Shown here: piece after piece, positions 32,521 through 39,646 of the stretch
How positions within the stretch are numbered: the stretch's first letter is position 1
Layout: each line of letters starts with the position of its first letter
Source of the DNA: a virus
DNA length: 40,856 nucleotides
Virus record (IMG/VR): IMGVR_UViG_3300034418_007345
Coordinates: 1-40,856 of that record
Strand: one strand, 5' to 3'
The notes under the pieces: generated by a model
What the model was told of the DNA's origin: nothing
What the model saw: only the letters and a program-made list of their open reading frames with translations
The model's database searches: none
Made by a program: the position numbers and the translations under genes

Positions 32521-32671
32521 AGACATTAAGAAGCACCTAGAAGAGCTTTTAAGGGTAGATTCTAAGTATTTAGAGAATAGTAGAGCAGATAACGCAAAAC
32601 TATTCTTAGAAGGACGTACAACCGCCTTAAAAGATTTACTTGAATTTATTAAAAAGGATGATAAGAAGTAG
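32510..32671 (+). CDS. Small helical early protein
   Basis: 53 residues (MKIKDIKKHLEELLRVDS.. to ..LEFIKKDDKK), starting after the third ACGGAGGGTTACGA element. Amphipathic helices with high charge. Seven bases after it the PP-loop enzyme begins. No family recognised. Confidence 0.5.
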   Translation: MKIKDIKKHLEELLRVDSKYLENSRADNAKLFLEGRTTALKDLLEFIKKDDKK

Positions 32672-32677
32672 GGAGAT

Positions 32678-33454
32678 ATGGATTATATAGTTAGCTATTC
32701 AGGCGGTTTAGGATCATTCCTTGCCGCTCATAAATTAAAACAAGAAAAACCTAATGCGAGGGTTAGGTTAGTATTTTGTGATACTTTAATTGAAGATGAA
32801 GACTTATACAGATTCTTAGATGAGAGTGCCAAAGCTCTTGACCTTGAACTAATCAAGATAGCAGATGGTAGAACTCCATGGGAATTATTTAATGATATGG
32901 GATTTCAAGGAAACTCAAGAATTGCACCTTGTAGCTCACAATTAAAAAGAAAAGTCTTTAATTCTTGGTTAGCAGATAACTACCCTGATAGAGATTTTAT
33001 TGTTGTCATGGGTATAGGTCATGAAGAAGCTGAAAGACTTGAGCGTGCAAGAAAGAATAATAAGTATGAGATTATTGCGCCTTTATGTGAAAAACCTTAC
33101 TACTTTAAGGAAGATCAAGAAAAAATACTTAAACAGTACAGTTTGAAAAAACCTAGACTGTATGATTTAGGCTTCCCACACAATAATTGTGGAGGATTTT
33201 GTGTAAGAACAGGTTTAGCACAATTTGAGTTACTTTATAAGACATTTCCTGAGCGTTTTAAGTTCCATGAAGAGCAACAGGAAAAGTTAATAAGAGAAGT
33301 GCCAAAAGCAAATAAACCCTTTTTAAGAAAAAGAATTAATAATCAACTGCAATATATAACCCTTAAAGAGTTTAGGATAAAATATTTAAACTTATCTCAA
33401 CTAGAATTATTTGACTTTGGGGGCTGTGGTTGTTTTGTTGATGATGAAATATAA
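32678..33454 (+). CDS. PAPS-reductase-like PP-loop ATP pyrophosphatase
   Basis: 258 residues. The PP-loop SYSGGLGSF (6-14) binds ATP in adenine nucleotide alpha-hydrolase enzymes. LVFCDTLIEDEDLYRFL and IVVMGIGHEEAERLERA are further conserved strands. Cysteines lie in APCSSQLKRK, NNCGGFCVR and GGCGCF and could hold a metal or a thiolation site. Relatives include PAPS reductase, tRNA-thiolating enzymes and DndC. Here base modification of nucleic acid or interference with host sulfur or defence chemistry is more likely than sulfate assimilation, because no partner genes exist. The substrate is not deducible from the sequence. Confidence 0.8.
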   Translation: MDYIVSYSGGLGSFLAAHKLKQEKPNARVRLVFCDTLIEDEDLYRFLDESAKALDLELIKIADGRTPWELFNDMGFQGNSRIAPCSSQLKRKVFNSWLADNYPDRDFIVVMGIGHEEAERLERARKNNKYEIIAPLCEKPYYFKEDQEKILKQYSLKKPRLYDLGFPHNNCGGFCVRTGLAQFELLYKTFPERFKFHEEQQEKLIREVPKANKPFLRKRINNQLQYITLKEFRIKYLNLSQLELFDFGGCGCFVDDEI

Positions 33455-33466
33455 AAAAGATGACAG

Positions 33467-33489
33467 AAAGTAATACTTTGTGGTACAAT
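33467..33489 (+). promoter_or_regulatory. Operator-promoter unit, copy 2
   Basis: AAAGTAATACTTT (33467-33479), then GTGGTACAAT, with the -10 TACAAT at 33484-33489 and TGG extension. Spacing is identical to copy 1 at 3208-3230, and the following bases up to the ATG are also alike (GAAAAGGAAAAATATG). It starts the recombination gene set at 33509. Confidence 0.65.
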
Positions 33490-33508
33490 ACTATAGAAAA
33501 GGAAAAAT

Positions 33509-33778
33509 ATGAGAATGAATTTACAAGAAATTAGAAAGGGAATTATTAGGCAATATCTGCTTGATATTGATAGAAAAGATGAAATCTTTAAGGCTTTAAG
33601 CCAAGAAGTTACTCAAAGGATTGATGATGATTATATAACTATGAGATCAGTTGATCCTAACTTTAGTCAAGAAGAACATAAGGTGATAATTAGGTTCTTG
33701 TATGAGCTAGCTGATTCTGTGGATAGCAGGCTAGATCACAATAGAGACTATAAGTTAGCAGTGAAGGGAGATGAATAA
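33509..33778 (+). CDS. Helical protein of recombination operon, unknown
   Basis: 89 residues, helical (LQEIRKGIIRQYLLDIDRKDEIFKAL, EEHKVIIRFLYELADSVDSRL). First gene after the second operator-promoter unit. AAAAGGAAAAAT precedes the ATG. Shares TAATG-type overlap with the next gene. No family recognised. Its place suggests a part in recombination or single-strand DNA handling. Confidence 0.55.
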   Translation: MRMNLQEIRKGIIRQYLLDIDRKDEIFKALSQEVTQRIDDDYITMRSVDPNFSQEEHKVIIRFLYELADSVDSRLDHNRDYKLAVKGDE

Positions 33779-34200
33779 TGGATATTTTCAACTTAAAAAC
33801 AAATGATATAACGATCGAGGCAGCAAATGCCTTGATCGCTAGAATGAAAACTTTATTAATTTACAATAAAGAGACTTTTACTAGGATTGATGCAGAAAGA
33901 AAAGCTTTACTTAAAGCTGAAAAAGATGAAGAAGCTGCAAGGTTACTTAAAATCTGTAAAGAAAAAGCCAACCAAGGGGCTTTAATTACAATATTATGGA
34001 ATAGTGCTAAGCTACTTAAAACTTCATCTATTGAAATCGAATGTATGGCTTGTGAATATAACTATATCCAGAAGAAGGGAAAGGAAATGTTTGATTTAGT
34101 GCAGAAATTAAACGCTACATGCCCTTTAAATGATGATATTGACCTTGCTTATGCAGATTATGTAATTGCAGAGACAGAGGGAGGCTTAGATAAAGCATGA
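33778..34200 (+). CDS. Helical protein of recombination operon, unknown
   Basis: 140 residues, mostly helical (TIEAANALIARMKTLLIYNKETF, AERKALLKAEKDEEAARLLKI). Two cysteines in ECMACEYNY. Begins in the stop codon of the gene before and overlaps the next by 4 bases (ATGA), so it is firmly part of this operon. No family recognised. Confidence 0.55.
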   Translation: MDIFNLKTNDITIEAANALIARMKTLLIYNKETFTRIDAERKALLKAEKDEEAARLLKICKEKANQGALITILWNSAKLLKTSSIEIECMACEYNYIQKKGKEMFDLVQKLNATCPLNDDIDLAYADYVIAETEGGLDKA

Positions 34201-34391
34201 ATGAAGGAGAAATTAACTTAGAAGCCCCTAGAAGGGACTGTAAAGAACTTTTAAGAGCTTTAGAGATGTCTAGTAAGTTTGCTTTCAAGAATGACACTGA
34301 ACAGTCAAAATATGCCAAGTCTTTAAGCATCTTTTTAGATCAATACACAGAACTAGAAAAAGAATATTTTAATTTAAAGGAGAATAAATGA
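34197..34391 (+). CDS. Small helical protein before annealase
   Basis: 64 residues, acidic and helical (CKELLRALEMSSKFAFKNDTEQSKY, FLDQYTELEKEYFNL). Overlaps both neighbours by 4 bases. TTTAAAGGAG inside its end is the ribosome site of the annealase. No family recognised. Confidence 0.5.
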   Translation: MNEGEINLEAPRRDCKELLRALEMSSKFAFKNDTEQSKYAKSLSIFLDQYTELEKEYFNLKENK

Positions 34392-35140
34392 AATTAGAAG
34401 ATTTAAAAAAACCATTTCCAGTAGAAAAGATATCTTGGAGAGTTGGTTCAACTAATGAGAAAAAAGATTATCAAACAAAAAAGGTAATTCAAAAAGCCAC
34501 TAAAGGCATAGCTCTAGCTTACATTGATGCTAGAGATGTAATGGATAGACTTGATGAAGTTGTCGGAGCTTCTAACTGGCAATGCAAATACGAATCCGTT
34601 AATGGGGTTATGATGTGTTCTATCGGCATAAGAGTTAAAAGAGAAGATCAAACAATGAATCCTTTAGATGTTGATACTGCTTGGGTTTGGAAATGTAACG
34701 GAGCTGGTGAAACTGCTGTAGAAGGTGAAAAAGGTGCTTGCTCTGACGCTTTTAAGCGTGCTGCTGTCTTATGGGGTATTGGTAGATACTTATATGAAGT
34801 GGAAAATGTTTGGTTAGACTTGAATGAGTACAAAAAGTTCAAGAACCCAAATGATCCTAAACTTAAAGCGGCTTTACTAAAAGCAAGTGGGTTAAGCTCT
34901 ACCACGACTGAAAATAAAACCAAGCCAGTGGAAAGGAAAGCCCCAGTTAAACAGAAAGATATCCTAACCGATGAAGAGTTAATGTCTAAGATCAGAGCGA
35001 TGAAGAAGCAGGAAACGCTTGAAGGCTTAGAAAAGATAAGACTTGAAATTAAGGACGAGTATGAACTTAATGCCAAGCAGAAAACAGCACTCATCGCTTG
35101 TTATAAAGAAGTTGCAGAGAAAATTAAGGAGAAACAATAA
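34388..35140 (+). CDS. Rad52/Rad22-type single-strand annealing protein
   Basis: 250 residues. The N-terminal 140 residues are the Rad52 annealing domain: YIDARDVMDRLDEVVGASNWQ, then EGEKGACSDAFKRAAVLWGI-GRYLY at about 112-136, the hallmark helix of the family. The C-terminal 90 residues are a charged tail with KQKDILTDEELMSKI. It anneals complementary strands during recombination-dependent replication. It is paired here with an SSB-like gene directly downstream and, elsewhere in the genome, a RuvC-like resolvase. Confidence 0.88.
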   Translation: MKLEDLKKPFPVEKISWRVGSTNEKKDYQTKKVIQKATKGIALAYIDARDVMDRLDEVVGASNWQCKYESVNGVMMCSIGIRVKREDQTMNPLDVDTAWVWKCNGAGETAVEGEKGACSDAFKRAAVLWGIGRYLYEVENVWLDLNEYKKFKNPNDPKLKAALLKASGLSSTTTENKTKPVERKAPVKQKDILTDEELMSKIRAMKKQETLEGLEKIRLEIKDEYELNAKQKTALIACYKEVAEKIKEKQ

Positions 35141-35141
35141 T

Positions 35142-35522
35142 ATGGAAATTGCATACGAATCAAGTAAATGGAAAAAAGAAGACGTTGAGAAATACACCAT
35201 CTACAAGAAAAAGTTAAAGTTTGGAGAGTTTAAATTCGTTAAAGATGGAAAAGCTAACTATTCAGCGAAAATCAACTTTTCTAAAAAAAGAGAAGATGGA
35301 ACTTATAAAAATGCCAACGTAAAACTTATTTTATGGGATAAAGCTGCTGAAGATTTTGTTGATTTCATTGGTGGGGAAGATAAAGATGTAACTATCTCGA
35401 CTAAAGGTGGTAGCTTCAACTGGAGATTTTATATAAGCAACAAAGGAGAAGAAACAGAAGAATACTCTTTGACTAATCCAAGTGCAATTTACGTGGAACA
35501 ATTTGAAGAAACACCATTTTAA
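35142..35522 (+). CDS. SSB-like single-stranded DNA-binding protein
   Basis: 126 residues. Beta-rich body of OB-fold type (LKFGEFKFVKDGKANYSAKINF, NANVKLILWDKAAEDFVDFIGG, VTISTKGGSFNWRFYIS). The last residues are FEETPF, which imitates the acidic-Pro-Phe tip (DDIPF) by which bacterial SSB recruits replication proteins. It starts one base after the annealase stop, with AAGGAGAAACAATA upstream. It probably coats ssDNA and contacts host enzymes. The OB fold is inferred, not proven. Confidence 0.65.
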   Translation: MEIAYESSKWKKEDVEKYTIYKKKLKFGEFKFVKDGKANYSAKINFSKKREDGTYKNANVKLILWDKAAEDFVDFIGGEDKDVTISTKGGSFNWRFYISNKGEETEEYSLTNPSAIYVEQFEETPF

Positions 35523-35531
35523 TGATATAAT
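35503..35531 (+). promoter_or_regulatory. Near-consensus promoter inside the end of the SSB-like gene
   Basis: TTGAAG (35503-35508), exactly 17 bases, then TATAAT (35526-35531) preceded by TGA: perfect extended -10 and a four-of-six -35. It overlaps the last codons of the gene. The predicted start near 35538 is only about 50 bases before a strong terminator. Confidence 0.65.
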
Positions 35532-35537
35532 TTAAAT

Positions 35538-35590
35538 ACGCACACACAATCCAATGACCCCTGCCTGAGCTTCCTTCACAGGGGTTTTTT
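35538..35590 (+). ncRNA. Candidate short RNA 1 (promoter to terminator)
   Basis: About 50 bases from the predicted start to the U-run, without room for a gene. It has a CA-rich single-stranded head (CGCACACACAATCCAATGA) and a terminator hairpin tail, the plan of a bacterial base-pairing sRNA. It could also be a by-product if the promoter mainly reads through. Confidence 0.4.
35557..35590 (+). terminator. Intrinsic terminator of the early operon
   Basis: ACCCCTG (35557-35563) pairs with CAGGGGT (35579-35585), followed by TTTTTT. It ends the rightward early operon 35 bases after the SSB-like stop codon. On the other strand no U-run follows, so it acts one way. Confidence 0.85.
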
Positions 35591-35876
35591 ATTTACATTT
35601 TGTTTTTAAAATTGTGTTGTTTTCTTTAATGGTTTTTAAAATTTCATCGTCTGTTTTTCTGATATATCTCGTATCTTCTACCATGTCCGCTAAGTGATGA
35701 TCTATCTGTCTTGTTGATTCTGCTAAACTTCCAACATGATTGACGAAGATTGGCGTATAAGTGAACAATAGATACAACATTGAACCACCTAAGACCGATA
35801 AAATAACAAAGTTTGACCCTTGGTTGATTAACCATCTGATAATCTCTTTGTCTTTCAACAAATCTTTAGTGTCCAT
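35589..35876 (-). CDS. Small membrane protein with coiled-coil tail (holin or spanin candidate)
   Basis: 95 residues. One membrane helix at about 22-45 (FVILSVLGGSMLYLLFTYTPIFV) is followed by a charged, helical tail (RQIDHHLADMVEDTRYIRK, DEILKTIKENNTILKTK). A single helix plus coiled coil fits an i-spanin or a small holin. No other lysis membrane protein is evident near the lysozyme. No Shine-Dalgarno is visible before the ATG. It stands alone on this strand between two rightward units. Confidence 0.55.
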   Translation of the reverse strand: MDTKDLLKDKEIIRWLINQGSNFVILSVLGGSMLYLLFTYTPIFVNHVGSLAESTRQIDHHLADMVEDTRYIRKTDDEILKTIKENNTILKTKCK

Positions 35877-35960
35877 ATTTACTATTTTAACTTAATTTGA
35901 TAGAATAAGAGAAACCCTGGTTTCTTTATTCCTTTATTGCCCAGGATCATATAATCATCA

Positions 35961-36001
35961 ACCCCTTGGTTTTTATTATTTTTCGCCAGGGGGTTTTTTT
36001 T
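35961..36001 (+). terminator. Intrinsic terminator
   Basis: CCCCTTGG (35962-35969) pairs with CCAGGGGG (35986-35993) with one G-U pair; eight T follow. Loop of 16 T-rich bases. It is 370 bases after the previous terminator with no rightward gene between, so it may stop read-through or end a short RNA. A weaker hairpin GAAACC/GGTTTC lies at about 35912. Confidence 0.7.
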
Positions 36002-36009
36002 GTTATAAT
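36001..36009 (+). promoter_or_regulatory. Extended -10 promoter after terminator
   Basis: TG-T-TATAAT with the -10 at 36004-36009, directly after the U-run of the terminator, continuing TTTAAAT like the promoter at 35526. No clear -35. Predicted start near 36016. Confidence 0.5.
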
Positions 36010-36015
36010 TTTAAA

Positions 36016-36137
36016 TCCAGTCCAGTCGCTGGCTCTGTCGAAGGAGTAGAATAAAAGGAACAAAAGCCTTTTAAAATTCTCATTGACACTAGTGTAGTTA
36101 CTTAGGGGTTAAGGCTGGCTAACCCCATTAATTTTTT
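36016..36137 (+). ncRNA. Candidate short RNA 2 or attenuated leader of HNH gene
   Basis: About 120 bases between the extended -10 and a hairpin with U-run. It starts with the hairpin CCAG-TCG-CTGG (36021-36031 region), contains AAGGAGTAGAATAAAAGG without a start codon, and ends in the terminator. It could be a stand-alone RNA or an attenuator for the HNH gene 43 bases downstream. A perfect TTGACA at 36083 has no matching -10. Confidence 0.35.
36105..36137 (+). terminator. Intrinsic terminator
   Basis: GGGGTTA (36105-36111) pairs with TAACCCC (36120-36126); a run of six T follows after five bases. The gap before the U-run makes it weaker than the one at 35557. Confidence 0.6.
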
Positions 36138-36179
36138 CTAATAAATATTAACTAAATATTAAGATAGAATTAGGGCAAG

Positions 36180-36632
36180 ATGATTCATTACCCTGAGTAT
36201 ATTTCAAAGTTTAACCAAAGTAAAAACAGATTATACCCAAGTGAATCCGAACTTTTAGAAACAAATCCCCATTTAAAGGGAATGTCTGCAAAGAAAAGAA
36301 AAGAGATGCAGAGACATCACATTAATTGTGATCGCCAAGATGGAAGAGCAGAGAATATTCATGTTGTAGATTCTTTAACTCATACCCAGTTACATCAACA
36401 GTTACAGCAGATAATTACTGAGTTAATTAAGAAAAATATTATCGGTTATGATCGCAGGAATCCTCATTATTTTATTAAAGATGAAAAGCTTTTAGAAAAG
36501 TTTGTTAAACCAAAAGTGGTTAAGGATGATTTTAGAGTTGAGAGAGTAGAAAGGGCAATCGGGAACGCTTTAGCTCAGTTTGATCTTAGCCCAACTATCT
36601 ATACATCTTGGGATAAAGCTATAATTGAATAA
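36180..36632 (+). CDS. HNH-type endonuclease-like protein
   Basis: 150 residues. RHHINCDRQDGRAENIHVVD (about 44-63) followed by THTQLHQQ fits the HNH motif (paired His, Asn, Asp and a last His). The rest is helical. GCAAG is a weak ribosome site. It has its own leader and stands alone between other units, pointing into the tail cassette: its last 14 bases overlap the end of the 130-residue gene on the other strand. It may be a free-standing homing nuclease next to the variable tail region. Confidence 0.7.
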   Translation: MIHYPEYISKFNQSKNRLYPSESELLETNPHLKGMSAKKRKEMQRHHINCDRQDGRAENIHVVDSLTHTQLHQQLQQIITELIKKNIIGYDRRNPHYFIKDEKLLEKFVKPKVVKDDFRVERVERAIGNALAQFDLSPTIYTSWDKAIIE

Positions 36633-37011
36633 TTTCTTCTGATTCTGGTAATTCTACAGTTTCAACCTCTGTAAACCCTGTAACATCCGTCATAAACTGT
36701 TCACGTGGCTTTTGGATAAACCATTTGCCGTATACATCTTCTTTAGGGATATCCCAGTCTTCAGTGAAACCTTTATTTTTAACAATTTGACCTTTAGAAA
36801 TGCCAAATAAAGGAAAATCTCTTTTACCATCTGTTCTATTTTTTAACTGCTCATCTGTAAGATCAACTAGCAAATGCTTAGTCCCAGTGTTTACATTTTT
36901 CAATGAACCATCAAAGAAAGGGCTATTAACGATTTCTGCTCGAACAAAATTTACACAAATTTGATCGTTTGCATTTTGTGCTTCTAGCTCTGTGTTAAAT
37001 AGTAAGTACAT
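36619..37011 (-). CDS. Tail-cassette accessory protein, larger paralogue
   Basis: 130 residues. Opens with YLLFNTELEAQNANDQI and later has VYGKWFIQKP. The neighbour at 37045-37272 opens VLIFTNEDAQTLIANQ and has DGRWFLMED in the same order, so the two are probably diverged copies. Small proteins after fibre genes are often assembly chaperones. That role is inference. AAGGAGAAATC precedes the ATG. Confidence 0.55.
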   Translation of the reverse strand: MYLLFNTELEAQNANDQICVNFVRAEIVNSPFFDGSLKNVNTGTKHLLVDLTDEQLKNRTDGKRDFPLFGISKGQIVKNKGFTEDWDIPKEDVYGKWFIQKPREQFMTDVTGFTEVETVELPESEEIIQL

Positions 37012-37044
37012 GATTTCTCCTTAAACTGTTGGTGGTGTTGTATT

Positions 37045-37272
37045 TCAGGGGGTTTCCTCCGATACGGGTAGCAAAGACTGAATGTTTTCAAACGGCTCTA
37101 CTAAATAACTGACGTTCAGTTTATCTTGAAATAAACCAGGGATTTCGGTCAAGACATCTTCCATCAAGAACCAACGCCCGTCTGTTAGTTGCACTGGGGC
37201 AAGGCGATGCTGCCCTGTTTGATTGGCGATTAATGTTTGTGCATCTTCGTTAGTAAAAATTAGTACGTTCAT
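37045..37272 (-). CDS. Tail-cassette accessory protein, smaller paralogue
   Basis: 75 residues, sharing an opening motif and a G[RK]WF motif with the 130-residue gene downstream. It overlaps the end of the adhesin module gene by 4 bases. Low hydrophobicity, no signal peptide. Probably a fibre chaperone or a small tail part. No family recognised. Confidence 0.55.
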   Translation of the reverse strand: MNVLIFTNEDAQTLIANQTGQHRLAPVQLTDGRWFLMEDVLTEIPGLFQDKLNVSYLVEPFENIQSLLPVSEETP

Positions 37273-37943
37273 GGTATTGCTGCTCCTATTGCTGTCATTA
37301 GATTAGACACTCTTGTGTCAAGTTGTGCAAGGTCGAGGGACTCGCCGATGGAGTAAAAGGAAAGTCTGTGAGTGCCGTATATAGATGGTGTGATTCGAGC
37401 AAAAACTCCGATGTTTATGTTTGCTACGCTAGTTGAAGCCAAGACTTGAGCGGTCGTTACAGAGTTTACTCGATAGTTATAACCAGTCGAGGTACTTCTG
37501 CTCCATCCAATAAAGTTGTTATCTGTCGCCACTCCAGAAGTTATTAGGTTGCCTCGGCTCTGTGTAAATAAATTCGCTCCGTTTGTGTATATTTCTGAAT
37601 CATTCGTTCCAATCAAATATCGTACACCAACTGTTGATCCTGTTTCGGTTTTGTATACCGAAAGGTGCATATCGTTTAGAGTTATGCCCTGTTCGTCGTC
37701 CGTTATGTTGCTGTCCAAATACTTCGTAGCGCCGTCGCCCTTCAAACCCGTCTTGCGATCGTAGTCGCCAGAGACAAAGTTGAAGTTGGTTGGTGCATCT
37801 CCTTTCAGTGGAATCAATGCACCGTTTAGACCATCCCACGCTGCCATGACGCAACATGCTTTGATGGGATCCCAGATACCATCGGATTTACAACCCGCAA
37901 TAAATATATCAATAGCATCTACAAGATTTTTTATTTGGCTCAT
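37269..37943 (-). CDS. Tail adhesin module, paralogue of the end of the 568-residue protein
   Basis: 224 residues. It copies the last 230 residues of the upstream protein: FIAGCKSDGIWDPIKACCVMAAW against FVLGCKADGIWDAIKSSAILAG, then a shared NFVSGDYDRKTGLK.DGATKYLDSN, and a final SFYSIGESLDLAQLDTR. DNA identity is also high around 37690-37800 and 38470-38580. The domain is beta-rich, laminin-G-like. The gene starts in the stop codon of its neighbour (ATGA). Probably a second receptor-binding unit born by duplication. Confidence 0.7.
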   Translation of the reverse strand: MSQIKNLVDAIDIFIAGCKSDGIWDPIKACCVMAAWDGLNGALIPLKGDAPTNFNFVSGDYDRKTGLKGDGATKYLDSNITDDEQGITLNDMHLSVYKTETGSTVGVRYLIGTNDSEIYTNGANLFTQSRGNLITSGVATDNNFIGWSRSTSTGYNYRVNSVTTAQVLASTSVANINIGVFARITPSIYGTHRLSFYSIGESLDLAQLDTRVSNLMTAIGAAIP

Positions 37944-39646
37944 GCTAGTGTACCTCCTGCGGCGTATCCGGCATTTACATAGTTGAGTGTGTCAATATTA
38001 TAACTACTTGGATTCAATCCAGTATTGATAGCGAACTGCATTTCAGCCATGAATCTCGTTGTGCGCGTATCAAGAAGTGCAAGGTCGAGTGCTTCCCCAA
38101 TGGAGTAGAAGGCGATACGCCCATCGCTACTCGCTGTCAAATCACGGGTAAATACGCCAATGTTTTGATTCGCTGGTGTTTCAGATGATGTTACTTGCGT
38201 GTCAATCTGACCAGAAGACCTCATCGTGTAATTTGTTGCATTATTACGGTTTGTGCCAAGAAACCCAGTAACAGGTAACGCAGCACCTTGCACAACATCA
38301 AACCCGTTTCGGTTTCTCGCTGAAATAACGCCGAGGCCATTGCTTATATTTGACGCTCCTGTATTAATACCACCCGCACCGATTAACGCCATACCAGGCG
38401 CATTAGACTGTGCTTGTGAAACAAAAACACTTAAGTGATAACTATTTTGTGGATCAGCATCATTGTTCCTGTTGCTATCTAAATACTTCGTAGCGCCGTC
38501 GCTCTTCAAACCCGTCTTGCGATCATAATCACCAGACACAAAGTTGAAGTTGGTCGGAGCAGTACCAGTTAGTGGAATCAATGCACCAGAAAGCGTTCTA
38601 GCTCCAGCTAAGATTGCAGAAGACTTAATTGCATCCCAAATACCATCCGCCTTGCAGCCCAACACAAAGTTGTTGATGGCAGTCCTAACGGAGGCTTCTA
38701 GCGTCTGACCGTCTGCTGTTTCGACTGCGGTGATGTAGGCTTGTGCGTCAGAGTCGTACACAGGTTCACCTATATACGGTGGATATAACTTGTACGGATG
38801 TCCTATTGGTAAATTGCTTTCAAGTCCCCATTTCCAAGCGAGGTAACCTTCCAGTTTTTGACGGTCAGCGGTGGTCATTGTTGAGTGTGTAAGCACAATT
38901 TCGCAAAGTTGTGAGCCTGAAGGCAGTGGGTTTACTCCGCCAAATATACTTGCGCGCTGTGAGTCTGTGTCGCTTGTAACGCCAGCCGTTTGAAATGGTG
39001 CGCTTGTTATGTCTTGCGTTCCATCGGTCCAGTGATTTGCTACACCGTCAGAATATGCCGCCTGACCTACGCGAATCCACTGGTTGCCACGATTTGCAAG
39101 CGAATCGGTAGAGCTAGATACTGTTTGGTACGAATCTGAATCTAAGCGTCTTCCAGCGATTGCATATCTGTTGCCTGTGCTTGCCGATGGATTAGGCGTA
39201 AAAGCAAAACGTGTGCTTTCTGTTATTACGCCTGTACGAATAAATAGTTCGTTCGTATTGCTGGTAAAAGTTAATCCAGATGGATGCACACCGACGATTG
39301 CGCATGTGATGCCGCTGACGTTTCGTCCGAGTGAAGTCGCACCGAGTTCTAAAATGTCGTTTCCGTCTGTTTCGAGCGTAGGCTTTCCATTGAATCCTGT
39401 TGATAAATAGGTGGGTTGTAACGAAGCCGTTGCTTGACTTGCATTTCTATTATTTCCACTCTTATCATCCCACTGACTGACGGTTGAACCGTTAAGTGTA
39501 ATTGAAGCTGTGTCCTCAGCGTCAAGCCACAGAGCAAGATCAGCACCTAACTCATCTGGTCGCCACAGTTTCTTACCGCCCACAGCAGTGCCGTCCCAGC
39601 GATAAGGATGGTCATAAGGTAGTTTGTTTACGAGTTCAAGAACCAT
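37940..39646 (-). CDS. Tail adhesin with two laminin-G-like domains
   Basis: 568 residues. Domain 1 (about 28-280): LALWLDAEDTASITL..VSQWDDKSGNNRNASQAT, ending LEGYLAWKWGLESNLPIGHPYK, which is the concanavalin/laminin-G-like form of many phage tail proteins. Domain 2 (about 310-550) is the module repeated in the next gene. The ATG follows in frame immediately after the TAA of the upstream gene, with GGGGAGG 7 bases upstream. The opening LVNKLPYDHPYRW is what should follow KWG in one continuous protein. So the pair looks like one polypeptide cut in two by a stop-start. Confidence 0.75.
   Translation of the reverse strand: MVLELVNKLPYDHPYRWDGTAVGGKKLWRPDELGADLALWLDAEDTASITLNGSTVSQWDDKSGNNRNASQATASLQPTYLSTGFNGKPTLETDGNDILELGATSLGRNVSGITCAIVGVHPSGLTFTSNTNELFIRTGVITESTRFAFTPNPSASTGNRYAIAGRRLDSDSYQTVSSSTDSLANRGNQWIRVGQAAYSDGVANHWTDGTQDITSAPFQTAGVTSDTDSQRASIFGGVNPLPSGSQLCEIVLTHSTMTTADRQKLEGYLAWKWGLESNLPIGHPYKLYPPYIGEPVYDSDAQAYITAVETADGQTLEASVRTAINNFVLGCKADGIWDAIKSSAILAGARTLSGALIPLTGTAPTNFNFVSGDYDRKTGLKSDGATKYLDSNRNNDADPQNSYHLSVFVSQAQSNAPGMALIGAGGINTGASNISNGLGVISARNRNGFDVVQGAALPVTGFLGTNRNNATNYTMRSSGQIDTQVTSSETPANQNIGVFTRDLTASSDGRIAFYSIGEALDLALLDTRTTRFMAEMQFAINTGLNPSSYNIDTLNYVNAGYAAGGTLA

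Noticed and set aside
36083-36111. Promoter at the perfect TTGACA at 36083
   Set aside because: No -10-like hexamer lies 16-18 bases downstream.
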